Source of the DNA: Porodaedalea pini
Lineage: Eukaryota > Basidiomycota > Agaricomycetes > Hymenochaetales > Hymenochaetaceae
Reading direction: 5' to 3'
Assembly (NCBI GenBank): GCA_002794775.1
Contig: NBAY01000001.1
Location: 2,294,001-2,358,000, forward strand
Length of the DNA: 64,000 nucleotides
Shown: piece after piece, positions 33,520 through 48,501 of the stretch
Numbering within the stretch: position 1 is the first letter of the stretch
Layout: each line of letters starts with the position of its first letter
The notes under the pieces: model-generated
What the model saw: only the letters and a program-made list of their open reading frames with translations
Database searches by the model: none
What the model was told of the DNA's origin: nothing
Program-made: the position numbers and the translations under genes

Positions 33520-33526
33520 TATAAAA
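33520..33526 (+). promoter_or_regulatory. TATA box of the DAHP synthase gene
   Basis: TATAAAA lies 70 bases before the ATG at 33590. This supports that ATG over upstream in-frame codons, which would overlap the box. Confidence 0.5.
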
Positions 33527-33589
33527 GAGCTCATCGAAGCGCTCTCATCAGACTACCTCAACCCACCCACACCCGTAGACATCGAAGAC

Positions 33590-35117
<1,528 letters not shown>

Positions 35118-35735
35118 GAACGCGGTTCCACTTCCCTTTGGGCTTCGGGGTCGTCTTTGGCCGTTTCCGCTCGCTGAGCTTGGTGTGTTGCTGTTGTAAT
35201 GTGTGGTGCTACATATCTAAAAGTACCTCTGGATTTTCGGCGTTCGTTCTTGAGGCGCTGTGCGTTCTGCTATAGACTGGAGGTGCTGAGATCCTATTTA
35301 GATTCTTTTCTTCAAATGTGCGCCGAGTTGTTCGGCGTACAATGTACGATGTAGAAACATGCCCTGCAGCTTATTCGTGAATATGCAGTTCCTCCGAGTG
35401 TGACGCTAAGCATATGCAATCTTTGCAATCTTGCAATAAAATGAAGGTGCAATCTATGCTTCAGCACACTACAGTATGTATGTTCAAGTTCAGCCGCCAC
35501 TTTGCTTGTTTGCCATATGCAAGCAACAGCAATTCAGAACGGCGACATATTGCGTGCAAATCTACTATAAATGACCTCGCCGTCATACAATCCTTGAACC
35601 CTGCTTCTCACTGCCCTCTCCCAAGTCTATTTCTATCTGTCTCACCGGTAGGTCGACTTCGTTAAGTCTGGGATGCTTTACTTAAATTAACGAGGTCATT
35701 CGTTGGTCTGAGATCTGCAGCCGCTCTATCGCAAC
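35118..35735. other. Intergenic interval
   Basis: AT-rich spacer between co-directional genes. No exon or RNA gene is seen. Confidence 0.45.
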
Positions 35736-37437
35736 ATGTCCAGACGAATTCATTACTCACATGTACAACCATATCAGCCGAGTTCAACTCACGTCAGGAG
35801 AGTTGTTACACACAGGGATGCTCCTATGCCAAGGTACAACAGGCCTAGGGCCCCCCAGGACGGTGGGTATGTTCAGACCAGATCAAGCTGGGGACAAGCT
35901 CCTGCTGTTGCGAGATATCCGTCTCCATCTCCATCTCCATCTCCACCACCGCCTCCGCCTGAGCGTGACCTTTTGAGAATTGGAAGCACCGTCGAAGGCT
36001 ACACATCCTTGAAGCGGCTAGGTAAAGGATCTTTTGGAGTGGTTCTCGTACGTTATTTTACGATCAACTTGTAAACCTATGATTTTCTGACTGCCAGTGC
36101 ATCATCGCGTCACATGAATCTTTGGATTATTTATTCCTTGAACTTGTAGTTGTGCAAAGATGAGAGAAATGGCGGCAAATTGGTCGCAGTCAAGGTCCTT
36201 AAAGCGGATGGAAATAGGGAGACCCAAGAAGCACATTTAGCAGAGCAGCGTACAATACGAAGGTTGGCCCAGTCGAAGATGAGCTGGCATGAGAACATCG
36301 TGAGTGCTTTCATTTCTGTACATCGCCTGATGATTCCGCAGCACTAAATCCACCGCTTCCGTCATATTGAGAGTTGTCCCATTTCGAATACTGGCTACTA
36401 TTATAAAGACATCCTTCATACGTGTATCGTCACTGAGTATGCGGCTGGGGGGAACTTGGAAGACAATATGCAGTCGCTGGGTCTGGCTAATGTCAAGCCC
36501 ATCGTAAGGTAGGCAGTGGGTGATATTGTGCTACTTGTCGATTGTCTGGCTTACCTTTCAAATTCATGAAGACAACTCTGTTCAGGATTAGCTCATATAC
36601 ATGCACAGGGCTGTATACATTGTGATTTGAAGTACGGATATATTTGCTATCATGCTCATAAATGGACTTTTTAAAAGTGTTTTTCGTAGGCCGGAAAATG
36701 TTTTGTTGATGCGTCGCGGCGAGTTGGATCTCAAGATTACGGACCTTGGCTTGTAAGCGACCCTGCCATCAACATCAGATGCTGCTTGCATAACTCTCCT
36801 TTGTCACTTAGGGCTCAGTGGCTGGATCCAGGAGAAGCTGAAAGGAGAGTTTATCCCCTAGGCGGAACTCCTGTATATTTTTCACCTGAACACACTGGTA
36901 AAGTGAATATCCTCAATCGTGGTATAGACATGTGGCCTGTGGGGTAAGTTCGCTGTTCCCATCAGACTCGAGAGGTTCAATTTCTTTTAAATTTTAAACT
37001 TGCTCTGTAGGATAATTTTATGGAACCTGATGAATGGTTTGGATACTTTTCCACTTGATGTTGCCCGGTAGACGATTCATTTTATAACAGCTAAAGCTTG
37101 AAACTAACATTTAATGAAATTCGTGAACTACAGGCACGAAAATCTTGAAGAGTTCCGCAAAATTGAAGATGAAAGGTACTGGTACAATGCAAACACGTAC
37201 TGGCATGAACATCCTGAAGGCGAGTGAAGTCACTCAGCCAATGAATAAGATATTAAACTGATGGAAGCTACATACAGCAAAATATTTGGCAGAACGGTTA
37301 TTAGCTCTTAACTATAAAAAGAGGTGGACAGCAAATGAGGCACTTAGATATAGTGTATGTGTCTTTAATGCTGCTGTTGCATTGCAATTGTTTCTAAAAA
37401 TATCTCTGGTATAACACAGTGGCTAAAGCGCAAGTAG
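35736..37437 (+). CDS. Protein kinase, HCD/DLG catalytic motifs
   Basis: About nine exons spell a whole kinase domain. Exon 1 has an Arg/Pro/Ser-rich head and glycine loop LKRLGKGSFGVVL. Exon 2 (36150-36300) has LVAVKVLK with the ATP lysine and an alphaC helix ending SWHENI. Then come CIVTEYAAGGNLED, SGLAHIHAQGCIHCDLKPENVLL, KITDLGL, GGTPVYFSPEH, GIDMWPVG, and finally LLALNYKKRWTANEALRYS-WLKRK and stop. The exon 2-3 junction is odd: the nearest CAG acceptor (36342) leads straight into TAA at 36346-36348, whereas a GAG acceptor at 36369-36371 keeps the frame and a normal spacing. The intron after HPE starts with GC (37220 region, GCGAGT). DLG replaces DFG. It is likely active, but pseudogene status cannot be ruled out. 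Confidence 0.6.
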
Positions 37438-37851
37438 CCAACCGCATGCCCTAGACTTTACGTTTGTGGCAATGACTACACTCACTAGCTAATGCTCAAT
37501 TATTTGGTCCTATTTTTCAATAGCATGGTAACTTATGAAAATATGTACTTCAGATTGTATAGCGAAAGAGATGTTTTCAATTCACATGGCATGACTGTAT
37601 CAAGAAATATTGTCAATTTTGACTGCTGGAACCGATTGAGTTGACGACAATCAATGCTAGACAGAAAACAATTTGGACCCACTGGCACGTCACTAGTACT
37701 GTCGATCATCTCCTTTCGGAAAGAGTTCATTTATAGGTCTCGTGTCCAACTTGCCTCCGACCATGCCCACCGCATGATGACCACGAGCTGCACGCACCCT
37801 CCTCCCTTCCACTAGTATCTTCCACTAGTAACTCGGTCTTCCACTCACGTA
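37438..37851. other. Intergenic/promoter interval
   Basis: AT-rich, then a CT-rich leader with the direct repeat TTCCACTAGTA twice (about 37807-37829) just before the ATG at 37852. No exon is seen. Confidence 0.45.
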
Positions 37852-39355
37852 ATGTCGTCAGAAGTAACAGGCCTCCGCAAACGTCTGGCGTCCTTCAAGC
37901 CGCTGAACTCCTCACCTGTCTCGGAACTGCGTGTTGTGCATGGAGAGGATGGCCATGGTGGGGAAGAGTGCGGAGACGAAGAAATCATTCCGGACGAAGC
38001 CTTCAGTGAGAATATGTCGCAATCGTTCTCGTCGCTTTCCTCGCATTCGAGTCGGAGTGCCGAAAACGAGTACGAGCCTGCCGATGACGGCGTGGACCTA
38101 TCGGGCAGAAGCTTCGAAACTAATGTTCCTGCAGCGACTTCTGAGGAGAAGCCCTCTCAGACCTCAACGCAACCTACACATGCGGAAGTGACTCATAGGA
38201 ACCTACCTCGTGGATCAACAAACCTTGCTCAATCGTCTCCTCGCTCCCAGCGACGGGGTGGCACAAGTGGTTTCCGAGATGTGAAACATACGCACGACAC
38301 CGTCTCCTCGCCTAAGTATACATGGCTAGGTTACGATCCGGCCATTATTATTGCCCTTGTGTCGCCCATAGGCAATCTCCTCACCGGAAGCGACCACATT
38401 AAGAACATTCTTTTACTTCTCTTGCTTATTTATTATTTGCATCAGCTCGTCGAAGGTATTTCCCGTCTGTCACAAAAGTAGATGCGATTGCTCATGCAAG
38501 AGTACCTGTGCAGTCCCGTGGACATTGTATCGTATGTCGATTCCCTCCGGAGAATTTCTGACTTCGATTCCAAAGGACGGAAACCCTGCAAAACGCGCAG
38601 CTCACGCCGAGCTTCGTACCCTTGAACTATTTTATCTGGCCCTCACCGTTCTCTCTCCTTTCCTTGGAGCGACCTTACTTAGATATGTCGCGACATCGAT
38701 ATTAGGGAACTCGGTCACTTTGTCGTGGTTCAGCACTGCACTTTTCGTCCTCGCTACCGGCGTGCGTCCGTGGACACACCTTACGGAGCGCCTCAAGGAT
38801 CGCAGTCGTGCGCTGAAAGCTCTTCTTGAAGAATCCAATGAAGACAAGGATAATTCACCAGACAGCGAGGACCGTGACGCGGAGATCGACGCAGAACTCT
38901 CTGACTTGCGTGGAAAATTCGATTCGCTGGACAAGCGGCTGACGGATTTTAAAGGCTCAAGCTCGCATGAATGGGATGATATTGCAGATGCCATCGAGGC
39001 CATCGAGGTCACCGTCCGACGCTATCAAACTGAGGCGGCCAGGAAGGCTCAGAACTGCGAGGCACGGCTTGTTGTCCTAGAGGCGTACGTGCTTGACCTT
39101 CACAAGAAGGATCGTCAGGCACGTCTCCATTATAACGGACCTTACATGCGGGGCGCGCGTCTGCAGACATTGTTCTGGGACGTGGTTGCGTTGCCGTGGA
39201 CTGTCTCCGCCGTAGTATGGGCTATCGCTTGTAAGAGCGTCAGAGGGATCCTTCTGGGCCGTACTCCATCTGATGGGAAGGGCAAAACTCGCAACTCATC
39301 CCCAGGTAGCATTCCATGCGCCTGCACTGGAGACCATTGTCGAGGAAGACCTTGA
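37852..39355 (+). CDS. Membrane protein with coiled coil, unknown function
   Basis: Two exons, 37852-38455 and 38514-39355, give about 480 residues. The first 140 residues are Ser/Glu-rich and probably disordered. Hydrophobic segments follow: AIIIALVSPIGNLL, ILLLLLLIYYL, LFYLALTVLSPFLGATLL and TALFVLATGV. Then comes a charged heptad region (AEIDAELSDLRGKFDSLDKRL, about residues 330-350) likely to form a coiled coil, and a last hydrophobic part VVALPWTVSAVVWAIA. The C-terminus is Cys-containing (CACTGDHC). No signal peptide is seen. I do not recognise a named family; it resembles conserved hypothetical fungal membrane proteins. Confidence 0.65.
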
Positions 39356-39806
39356 CTTTTAAGACCGAGCCACGCAGAGTGACTTCCCCGTCAGCTACTC
39401 TGATCAGGCGTTGTAGGGGCCATCCGGTATCGCATGGTGTTATCGATTGGTCATAACTGTCGCCTTGCGACTTCTCGCGGTTTTTCAGCATTATTTTCAT
39501 TGCGTATGCTTCTCCTTCTGCCTAAATCACCCCAGACGCTCTTCCGCGCTGTTGGTCGGTAATCGTTCTCATCTCGTTCTGTGCCTTGTACGAGCTGTTC
39601 TTTATCATCGTCCGCCGTTTGCACGTATTCTTAAATTTCTCATCGATGGTCTAGTAGTCTTCTATATTGACATTGGTCTTTTGTTCAGTGTTTTATCGCC
39701 TCCGATAGGCGTCTCTGTTTGAAATAAATGACGATTGCAATACATATGCAATGAACAAACAACGATACAGGGAAACCAGAAACAGTTAGCAGTCGACAAA
39801 GCACCA
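39356..39806. other. 3' flanks of convergent genes
   Basis: Spacer between the membrane protein and APC1 stop codons. No exon is seen; the 91-codon frame at 39447-39722 lacks any motif. Confidence 0.4.
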
Positions 39807-42800
39807 TCAGCTGGTTTGCCACATTTGTAATAGTTCGTTGAACGACTCGACAGTCCAACTCCCAAATGGTCGAACTAATCCAGTTACAGAAGCATGTAGT
39901 ACGAGCTTGACGCCCTGCTCTAGTTCCTTCATCTTGTCCGTACCTGCGACACCATCCGGCGGAGGTCTCGTCTCATGCCTTGCCAATGTCTCGACCGCCA
40001 GCTGCTGCAGCACAGGGAAATACGGAGCATAAGGAACTGCATGACGTTGCAGATACCATGCAAGATCTCGTTCTACATCCGGATTTGCTGCGCTGTTCCG
40101 CACATGCTCGCTGGATGATTGATTGTGTACGTATGCTCGTAAGGCGCGCTTGAATGCGGGCTGCTGCGTTGCAGCGCGTAACTTTTTGTCAACAGCGAGT
40201 ACTGCGCCAGAGACGGAGTTCTCGCGGAGAAGAGCGGGTCTAGTTATACCCTCCGCACGACAACTGAAGCGCCGCTCGAAAAGCTTGGTGTAGAAGTCAT
40301 CTGTACGAAGAAGATCTTGCTGGACTAACTGGAAGTATCGAGATCGTGGGCTCATAAGACGAGCCCGATAAAGAGCCAAATAGGATGACAGCATCTGCGG
40401 TTTGTCCTGGATGATACAATCTAGCAATGCAGCATGGCAGTATGTGTTAAATATCTTTTCCTCTTCAGTGGTACCGTCGGCGCGACACAATCGATCGGCG
40501 AACGCAATAAAGGAGACATCATTGGAATGGGAAGTGATGTAGTGCTGGACATCACTAGCGGGATGAGCACTGGTGTCAGTCAGCTGCGGGAAGTCGAGCG
40601 TTGCGGCATCACCGGTCGACATTCCAGATCGTACAAACAAGCTACGACTGCCCTTCGGATCCTCCATATAGCTTAAAAACATTGTGCGGCGCTTTACAAA
40701 GAGAGTCTGAGACTGGAGCAGACCGCCCATATGACGAGTGTTGTTGGCGATATCGAGGAGGAAAGGCCAGTACCGAGGTGTATCAATTTTTATCGAAAGC
40801 AAACGGTCCAAGCTTGGAATCAACGTCGGAGCTATCAGTTGTGCAGCGCCGGTCGTGCCATTCTCCTCTTTGACTCTGATTTTCATTGGCAGATACACAA
40901 CTTCTTTTGTGTCAACGTCCCGAGCAATGAGACAGCGTGGCTCGACGGCTAGAACCCATAAATGACGCAGCGCTGGAAGATATGCCCTATTGTCGGATGA
41001 TAAAGCTGGGAAGTGAGGGTAGAAGGCTGCTACCATGCACGCAACGGCCGCATCTGAGTTCCCGAGCGAGAACCGTCCTTCACCAAGAAACAGAAGGCCC
41101 AAAGCCATGTGAGTTGCCATGTGAGACCCGTAACGAATTGGTTGGTTATACATTCCATGTGCCAGACGAAGACGCTTCAAGCAACTGAGTTCACCTGTTC
41201 CTACCATTACCATGCCCATTGATAAAGTAACTAGATTGAGGCCATCTCTGGTCGCAGCGCGTTTTATGCGGTGATCAAATGCCGGACCTAATAGCCGGCC
41301 CTGTCAGCGGTAGTCAGTACATCATGCACAGTAAATGACGCACTGGTATGCCATGAAGTTCTTCGGAAGAACTCATAGAACTCTGCGATTATCGAATACG
41401 CTTCATGACTCGCAGTACCAGCGTATTTCAAAGCAAGCGCGAAAACAGCTCCAGCGGTAATATGATAGTAAGCAAGCTCAATGGCATCGTCTACTGTCTG
41501 ATACGGTAGTCGAGTTTCCATTATTTTCATTATTGGTTCAGGAACTTGCTTGAGCAGCCACTCGCGTGTCGGCTTGATATTGCTCCACATGATTAAATTT
41601 CGAGCTATGGTGCGCACCAGCAGAAAGTTGGGCTGGATGTGATTAAGCGCAGCAACCGAATCTGGAATTGTGAGGATATCTGCCACATCTTGACGTTCCG
41701 TTTTGAGATACATCAAACCCAACGCCATTGTCGCTGCAGGTGAGGTGAGATTGACGTCGAACGATTGTTTGACTGGTTTTGTTTGGAATACTGAGGGCCC
41801 TTCGCCATGAATCAGTACACGAAGGCGAGACAGAAGAGCGACATCTGCAGGACTTGTTCTCGCTGTTCCCCTCCCCAGCATGATCATTCCGAAAGACAGA
41901 GCAGCCGCCATAGTGTATGCTTCCCTATTCTCGTTGCTAAGATCTGGCTGCAAAAGATCAGGACGGCTGATCTGGTGCAAAGCTACTTCCGCCATACGTC
42001 GATTCTTGGAGCCCATGTAGAGGAGGCCTATACCGACTAGACCAGCGGATTGTGTCGAAAGTGGCACGTTAAGATCAACATCCGGGGATGGAAGAAGGGC
42101 AGGTGTATGGACAGCGAGCAATTTAGTCACATGTTTGTTCCCACTACCGACATTAGCAGCAGCTAGGCCAAGGAGAACACCGATGGACGTCAATTCATGT
42201 TTTGGAGTCAGATAACCGAACGTATGCCAAGTAAGCATCTCCTTGAGGTGGCCTGTTAGCCCAAGTCCGAATAGAAAGCCTGCATGCTGGGCAGTCAGTT
42301 CGTTTGGCTTATTGAAGGAGATCCATGAGCTGTCGATGGCTCCAGTCGCTGGCGAAATGCGCAGCGCTGCTGCCACTCCATTGTGAAACTCCGCCCAGTT
42401 GATTGCATCAGACGGCATCTTTCCGGACTCGGGCGAGATGCAAATATTCTGCGGCTGGAGACGAATAGTGAGCTCGATCTTAGGCACCGTGTATACTTCC
42501 CTCGTCACAGAAGGGATGGTTGCGAAGGTAAACAATGCTCGGCCAATAGGCAGAGCCAGGGTCCTTTCAGCTGTCCGAAGGACCTGCATTTGTTGTTCCT
42601 TGGCGAAGTCATGTTCGCTAAGAATGATCAAAGTCAAATCATGCACTTCCAGCAAACAGTGGCAAGGGGCTCACTTCAAGTCTGGTCGATCTACCATTCG
42701 TATAGACGGTATATTGGACGAACGCAACATCCTGGCCACTTCTTGCAGACGACGGTCTTGCCCGAACCGCACATCGGTAAAGTCTGCCATCTCAAGCTCG

Positions 42801-45800
42801 ACGCCCGTTACAGATTCTTCACCGTGATCAACTGCTTTATGGACTTCTTCAAATACCATACGGTATGACTTGCGAGGAATGCTTGTTTTCTGTGAGGTAG
42901 GTTGTGAGTTACCAGCTAAGATGTTGCATTTTGGTACTAACCAGATGTTCCTTCATCGAGCGATAGCCATCGTTGAATACAAGATCTCCATTCACTTTCC
43001 CCGATTCGGTGAGATCGCTCCGCCCAACGAATTCATACGCAGTCACGGGCCAGTCAGACGGAGGTCCGAGCTGACATGTACGTGCAGCCTCACGCAGCGG
43101 TGCACTGAACGCCAGCGGCAGGAGGTTAAGGTAGTCGAGGCCAAATTGGTGCTGTGCCATCATCAGTACAGTCGCCTCCGCACGTTTGCGCCCATCGCTT
43201 TGCTTAGTGTCCGAAAACGTGCTGAAGAGCTGCGTGAACTCGCGCAGCACCGGGTGTGGATCGATGCGCCCATATGCATGGGACAGATTCGGTCGATTTG
43301 CCGTATTCTCGAGAAGTGTGGATCTATGTTCTGGCTGCGCGAGACGCGAGTATAGTGCGGAGGAGACGTCGAGTGGAAGCATGACTTCGTCCTTGTGCGT
43401 CATATCGATACCTGAGAAATGGTAAGGAAGTTGAATATCCTGTTCCGCCGGACGCATCTCAAAACCTCCTTACCTGTCATCCATCCATTTGAAGAGCTCG
43501 GATATAGTCTTTTCAAGAGATCAGAGAAGCCAGGGCGGATGAGTTGCGCCATACGGAGAGTCAATGTTGAAAGTCTGATAAGTGCTTCATGTCTATGAAC
43601 CAGGAGACGATATTCTTCGCCAAGGATATGCAATCCCATAAGCACGATATGCAGCGCAAGCTTGTCGGACCGGGACAAGTCACGGAAAGTTGGAAGGCGA
43701 GGTGGAAGCGCCGACAAGGGTACAAGACTCATAAGAGCTGCATCATCTCGCAAGCGAAAGTGAGATGAAGAGTTCATGAGCGCTTCCCAAGGGGAAGATG
43801 ACGTTTTGAGATCCGGACTTTCCGTAGAAAGCCATGCAACACCCCAATTCTTCAGGAGGGCCTCTGCTATACAATCAAATTGCACGTCTGGCAGTGCACT
43901 TCTGTGCCTCGCATTCCAAGCGTGAACAAAGGACTTGTAAATCTTGATGAAATCCTCCTGCTTGCAGTAAACTGTGAGAATTTGGATAATGTGAGCGACA
44001 AGCTGATCAGTGACAGTCAGATCAACCGCTAGTCGAGAAATGCGCCCATCGTCAAGGACAAGCTTGACAGTCGACACCAGCGGGTCGTGTAACGCAATGA
44101 CCCTCGGACTGCCTGTGGTAGATGCCATCGAAAGTTCAGACACGTCAATTCGGGAATCTATCATGGAAACATCGACCACAGATGTGTCTGCCCCTTCAAG
44201 ATCGACAAAGTCGATTTGGAGAGGAATCTCCATGTCTTCAAAGGTAAGTAAAGAAATATTGAAATCGGACTTGAGAATGAGGAGATCCCAAGTATGAGGT
44301 CTAGTAGCCTTCACGGCGGCTATTGACCGTATCGAAGGCCGAGTGGATAGAAATGACATTTTCAGTGTATTGTCTTCCGTTACGGGGCATAGGTCCAGAT
44401 GCACTACTTGGTGAGAAGCGGGAAGACAAAATGCGATATGAGACCGTGGCTTCTTTCCATCAAATCGCTGGTCATATATCGCGAAGCTCATATTTACCCA
44501 TGCCTTGGAACTGCACGCAACATAAGAATTAAAATGAGGTTTCACTGATACAGGAAGGTTACTCACTCGCCCTCATGCAATTCGTGCTCATATAGACGCT
44601 CCACCCAGTATACAGGTAGAATCGACTGGTTCACGACTGGCAAAATAGCCTGGTTCTGAATATCACTACGACGACTTAGCACCATGCGGTCCATCGTAGA
44701 TGTTAGATCGTTCCTGGTCAAGGAATTCCTCCGTCCACGCGAGGGTGCAGAGGATGGCCAGTGTGACATCGCGGAACCCGCACTTGCAAGAGACGCGAGT
44801 GTCGTTGTGCTGGATAGTGTAGGCGCCATCCCCGGCAGTGCGGACAGCGGCGGCATCTCGCCGAATTCCGCTGCCTGCGATGGTTCAAAATCAGGCGACG
44901 GGGGACGAATACGGTCACTCCGTGCAACCATATCCTTTCCAGCATGGCTGGTCACCCTCATCTGCACATGTGCCTTTTCCCCAGAGAGCGGTGGCCCATG
45001 GCGGTTCGTAGGACGTTGGACAGGTGCAGGACTAACGGCAGGAGTAGCCTTCGGCGAGATGAACGTGTATCTCCAGAAAGACAGCTTCTTTCTATTTCCA
45101 TCTAGTGTTGCGAGTATATTGTCCGAGTCTGAAGTATCGTGTGTCCGCGATGCGATCCACACGACCTGTTCTTCAGCATGTATGTTCCGTGCTATTCCGT
45201 CCACTTCGTGCGCCGCGATCTCTGCAGGAGAAGCACTGAAGCCATGCCTGCCCTTGATGCCTTCGGTGAGCCCGACGGGTCGCGGTTCCTGGAACGGATT
45301 CGTCAAGGTATACAAGCTGGGCAAAGGATCTGGCTCGTCCAACTCGACCGGTTCGACTACGCGCTGCAGCAAAACGCCGTGGGGAGAAAGCGGCCACGCA
45401 CGATGCACAATGAATGGTAGTGAGAACGAGTACTCGAGCCCGCTCATGAGGAATACTTTCCCGAAGCTCCGTAAAAATATGTACACTCCGCGCGCGATCA
45501 TGGTGGGTTCAACGGTCCGCATGCACGCCTTACGCGCACGGAAGAAAGGACCAAAGGTGTCCCGCTCTGGTTTTTGCTCTGTTGCGGCAGGAGAGGACGA
45601 GTCGTCCTCGTCATTCGACGCATAACGTGCTGCACCGCCAACGCCGTGGCTGCCTGAGTGCACTGTCCCCTCCGTCATCAGCCACCCGAAACACGCGTAC
45701 TGGACGCGCTGGCCTTCCTCCTCAAAGTTCCAAGACTGCTTTAGGATGCCACCCGTACTGTATACCACTGTGGTCTCGTCCCATGTCAGATCCTCCTCGC

Positions 45801-46017
45801 CGTCTTGTCCGTCGATCGTAGCCGAGATCGTTGAACGAATGGGAGGATCTGGTTCCCTCCCAGAACCTTGAAATGCGGCACGAATTGATCTCAGCAGCTC
45901 AGAGTCATCCTTTTGTGCAATGTCAGACCTCTTCTCACGAATCGAGCTGAAAAGGCGAGACCCTGAAGACGCTGAGGAACAGTAGGCGTTGAGAACTATT
46001 GGTTCGTCACTTGGCAT
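39807..46017 (-). CDS. Anaphase-promoting complex subunit 1 (APC1/BimE)
   Basis: Long minus-strand gene of about 1900 residues in at least five exons (main blocks 46017-44563, 44566-43400, 43457-42909, 42655-41288 and 41219-39807). APC1 is the scaffold of the APC/C ubiquitin ligase that triggers anaphase. N-terminal beta-propeller-like blocks (ETTVVYSTGGILKQSWNF, RGVYIFLRSFGKVFLMSG) precede a helical middle. The C-terminal half has the proteasome/cyclosome repeats: HAGFLFGLGLTGHLKEML, ASVGLLLGLAAANVGSG-like text, GLVGIGLLYMGSKNRRMAE, and HMALGLLFLGEGRFSLGNSDAA followed by DNRAYLPALRHLWVLA, which is characteristic of APC1. The ATG at 46017 starts MPSDEPIVLNAY. No stop interrupts the blocks, so it appears functional. 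The LINE lies about 170 bp upstream of its start and reads away from it. Confidence 0.85.
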
Positions 46018-46259
46018 AGTAATAGTTGTTTAAGGTTCACGTCGTGCAAGTCGTTACTAGTTTTGAGGGAGGTATTCGAGGAGAGAGCTATAGATGTGCA
46101 GTCAGCATCGTAATTTCTACTGTCGGAGGAAATGTAACTAGTGGCCGTTAGCAAGCCCCGGAGCTCCTCAACGCGTCAAGTTTTCCACATTCCTCCTACC
46201 ATCATCATCCACCGTGGGAAAATCGTTTTACGCTCTTCGTTTCTTATCCTCTCCTCGTC

Positions 46260-48496
46260 ATGGACAACAAAATGTTGACCAGGGCAAAAGCATCTCTTCA
46301 CAAGACTAAGTCTACCCGTTCCCTTGCTAATCCCAAGGACCCCACCAAGTGTGAGGAGTGTAAACAGGATCTCCCCTATCACAGTCGCCAATGTGTTAGC
46401 GGGGCCGCCAAGTTATGCAGCGTCTGTGGTCGCGATAAGACCTACAACCACAACGACGCCGTTTGCAATACCGTTCAAGCGAATCGTGCTAACTGGTCAC
46501 TCGATGTTGAGGCGGACGCACACGCCGCCAAGCTGCGCAAGCAAGGGGATCTTCCCCCCACTCCCGAAGTTGAATCGCAGAATACGCTCAAATGCTCTAA
46601 TTGCGAGGAGGAGCACATTTCGCTCCCACCTCCGGCACGCATCAATTCCGACAAGATGGACGACGACGACCTATATGTCCCAGACGAACATCCGTCCCAG
46701 GCCCCGCAGGTCGACAACGATATGGACTTTATCGATGAACAGGAGGACCCGGTGATCGCCGAAAAGGTCAACCGCTCTTTCGTCGAGCTTACTAAGGAAA
46801 CTGTCCAGAAGATTACTATGTTCATTACCCAGCCCATGCGGACTTCTTCCACAGCCTGGTACGACGACCCCGTGAGCGCCGGTAACACCCTTGCAAACAT
46901 CGGTTCGACCTTGGTATCTTGGATTAATAAATCCAACTCTCTCGATGATGAAACTTCCCTCCAGAACTCGGCTAATGAGAGCCTTGAGGCTTTTCATTCT
47001 TCATATCGCATTCACTCACCAAGTTTTAAGCACGTCTTTGAGAATATTTATGTCAACAGTCAAACTGTCTGTGATCAGGAAATCACTGACACTATGCACG
47101 CCATGTCCGCTCTATTCAGCACCTCTCTGCGGTCGTATCTTCTATTTTGGAAAAAACTAACACTATTGAAAAACAGCTTTTGGATTCTCATGTTTCCTCT
47201 TCTAAGCCTTTGAATTCTGCTAACAACACTACTAACAAAAACATCAAAATTCTTCCTGACCCCATTGGTGCTCACTTTGTTCATGATCCTAGGTTCCCGC
47301 CTCCGGCCCCTATCGTTAAACAGTGCGTTCAGACCCCAAAAAATGGTCAAACTGCCTACGCTGATGCCATCACAAAGACTCGCATCCTGGGTTCAGGTTA
47401 TTGCATGACTACAGAAGGCATGATCATCGCTCTGGATGGTTATGCCCACTCAGCACATAATGCCCCACGTGGATCCTAAACTAAGGTCTACTACCTGCCA
47501 GTCGAATCCGTTGGCACAGATAAGGATGGATTTACTACAGTTACGTATGCTAAGACCGCGGCGAAGAAACTGAAAACTACTCCCACCAAAGTAGTTTGTG
47601 TCACCGAACAGAACCCCGAGGGGGAAGTTTCTACTATTCCTATTAACTGGTCTAACAGATCGGTAAATACCCATGTTCGAAATGTTCACCGTATTTTCTT
47701 TTCACTTCCGGGTGACCTCGCTCTTCATCCCCTGACTCTTTCTGTTAAAAATGCAGTTCGTGCAGGCCTCAAGGGCAATCTGCTCTTTAAGCACCTTGTG
47801 GTTCTGAATGTGGAATACACGTCCAACAGTAACCTCCTCATTGCCTTTACTAACATCCGTTCCGACTTCGACTCTCAGTACAGCGCGCTAGTCACCCAAC
47901 TCAACCATATCATCAATATCAGTGGTGCCAGGGCATTTACGCCATCACCGCAGTTTAAAATGGTCATCCCAGGTGTCCTGGTTTACGACAAAGACACCAA
48001 ACTCCTTTATTCAGAAAAGGACCTATTCGATGAAATCTCTGCACTACCACAATTCAATGGTTACGAGTTCATGTTCCCTCCGCAGTTCATGTCTTCAATC
48101 GAATGACTCAACCAATGAGACTTTTGCAATGTCTCAGTTGTCCTTAAAGATGAATCTCGTTTGTGTTTTGATCACTTCTTCCTACATAACAACTGCTCTG
48201 TCCCAGTGTTCGGAGTTATCCACTGCCTCGAAGAAATGAAGGCTTGTCTGACCATTAACCAGTGCGATAACTGTCATTGCCTGGGCCACCCGGCATTGAA
48301 ATGTTGATCAGTCGCCCGCTGTGTGATCTGTTCCGAACCTCATTGTACAGCTGTACATGTGGCAAAATGCGCCCCATGTACCGCCGCTAACAACTTACAA
48401 TGTGACTGCTTCGCCCTCTGCATTAACTGCCAGGGCAATCATAGCGCCAGGTCATCAGAGTGTCCAGCTCATCGTAATTATCGATCCCCCTACTAA
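46260..48496 (+). pseudogene. LINE ORF1 (gag-like), broken
   Basis: The start MDNKMLTRAKASLHKTK is followed by a cysteine-rich part (CEECKQDLPYHSRQC, CSVCGRDKTYNHNDAVC) and an acidic region. The frame shifts near 47110-47150. The continuing frame (LEKTNTIEKQLLDSHVSS) meets TAA at about 47477 and reads on through LPVESVGTDKDGFTTVTYAK. A CCHC cluster near 48258-48480 (CDNCHCLGHPALKC, CVICSEPHC) holds a TGA at about 48306 where arginine would be expected. ORF1 proteins bind the element RNA. This copy cannot make a full product. Confidence 0.7.
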
Positions 48497-48501
48497 TTCA
48501 T

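Larger units (their letters stand above)
32866..33589. other. Upstream region of the DAHP synthase gene
   Basis: No exon is seen. It contains a TGACTCA site (33364-33370) and a TATAAAA box (33520-33526), consistent with the promoter of the next gene. Confidence 0.55.
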
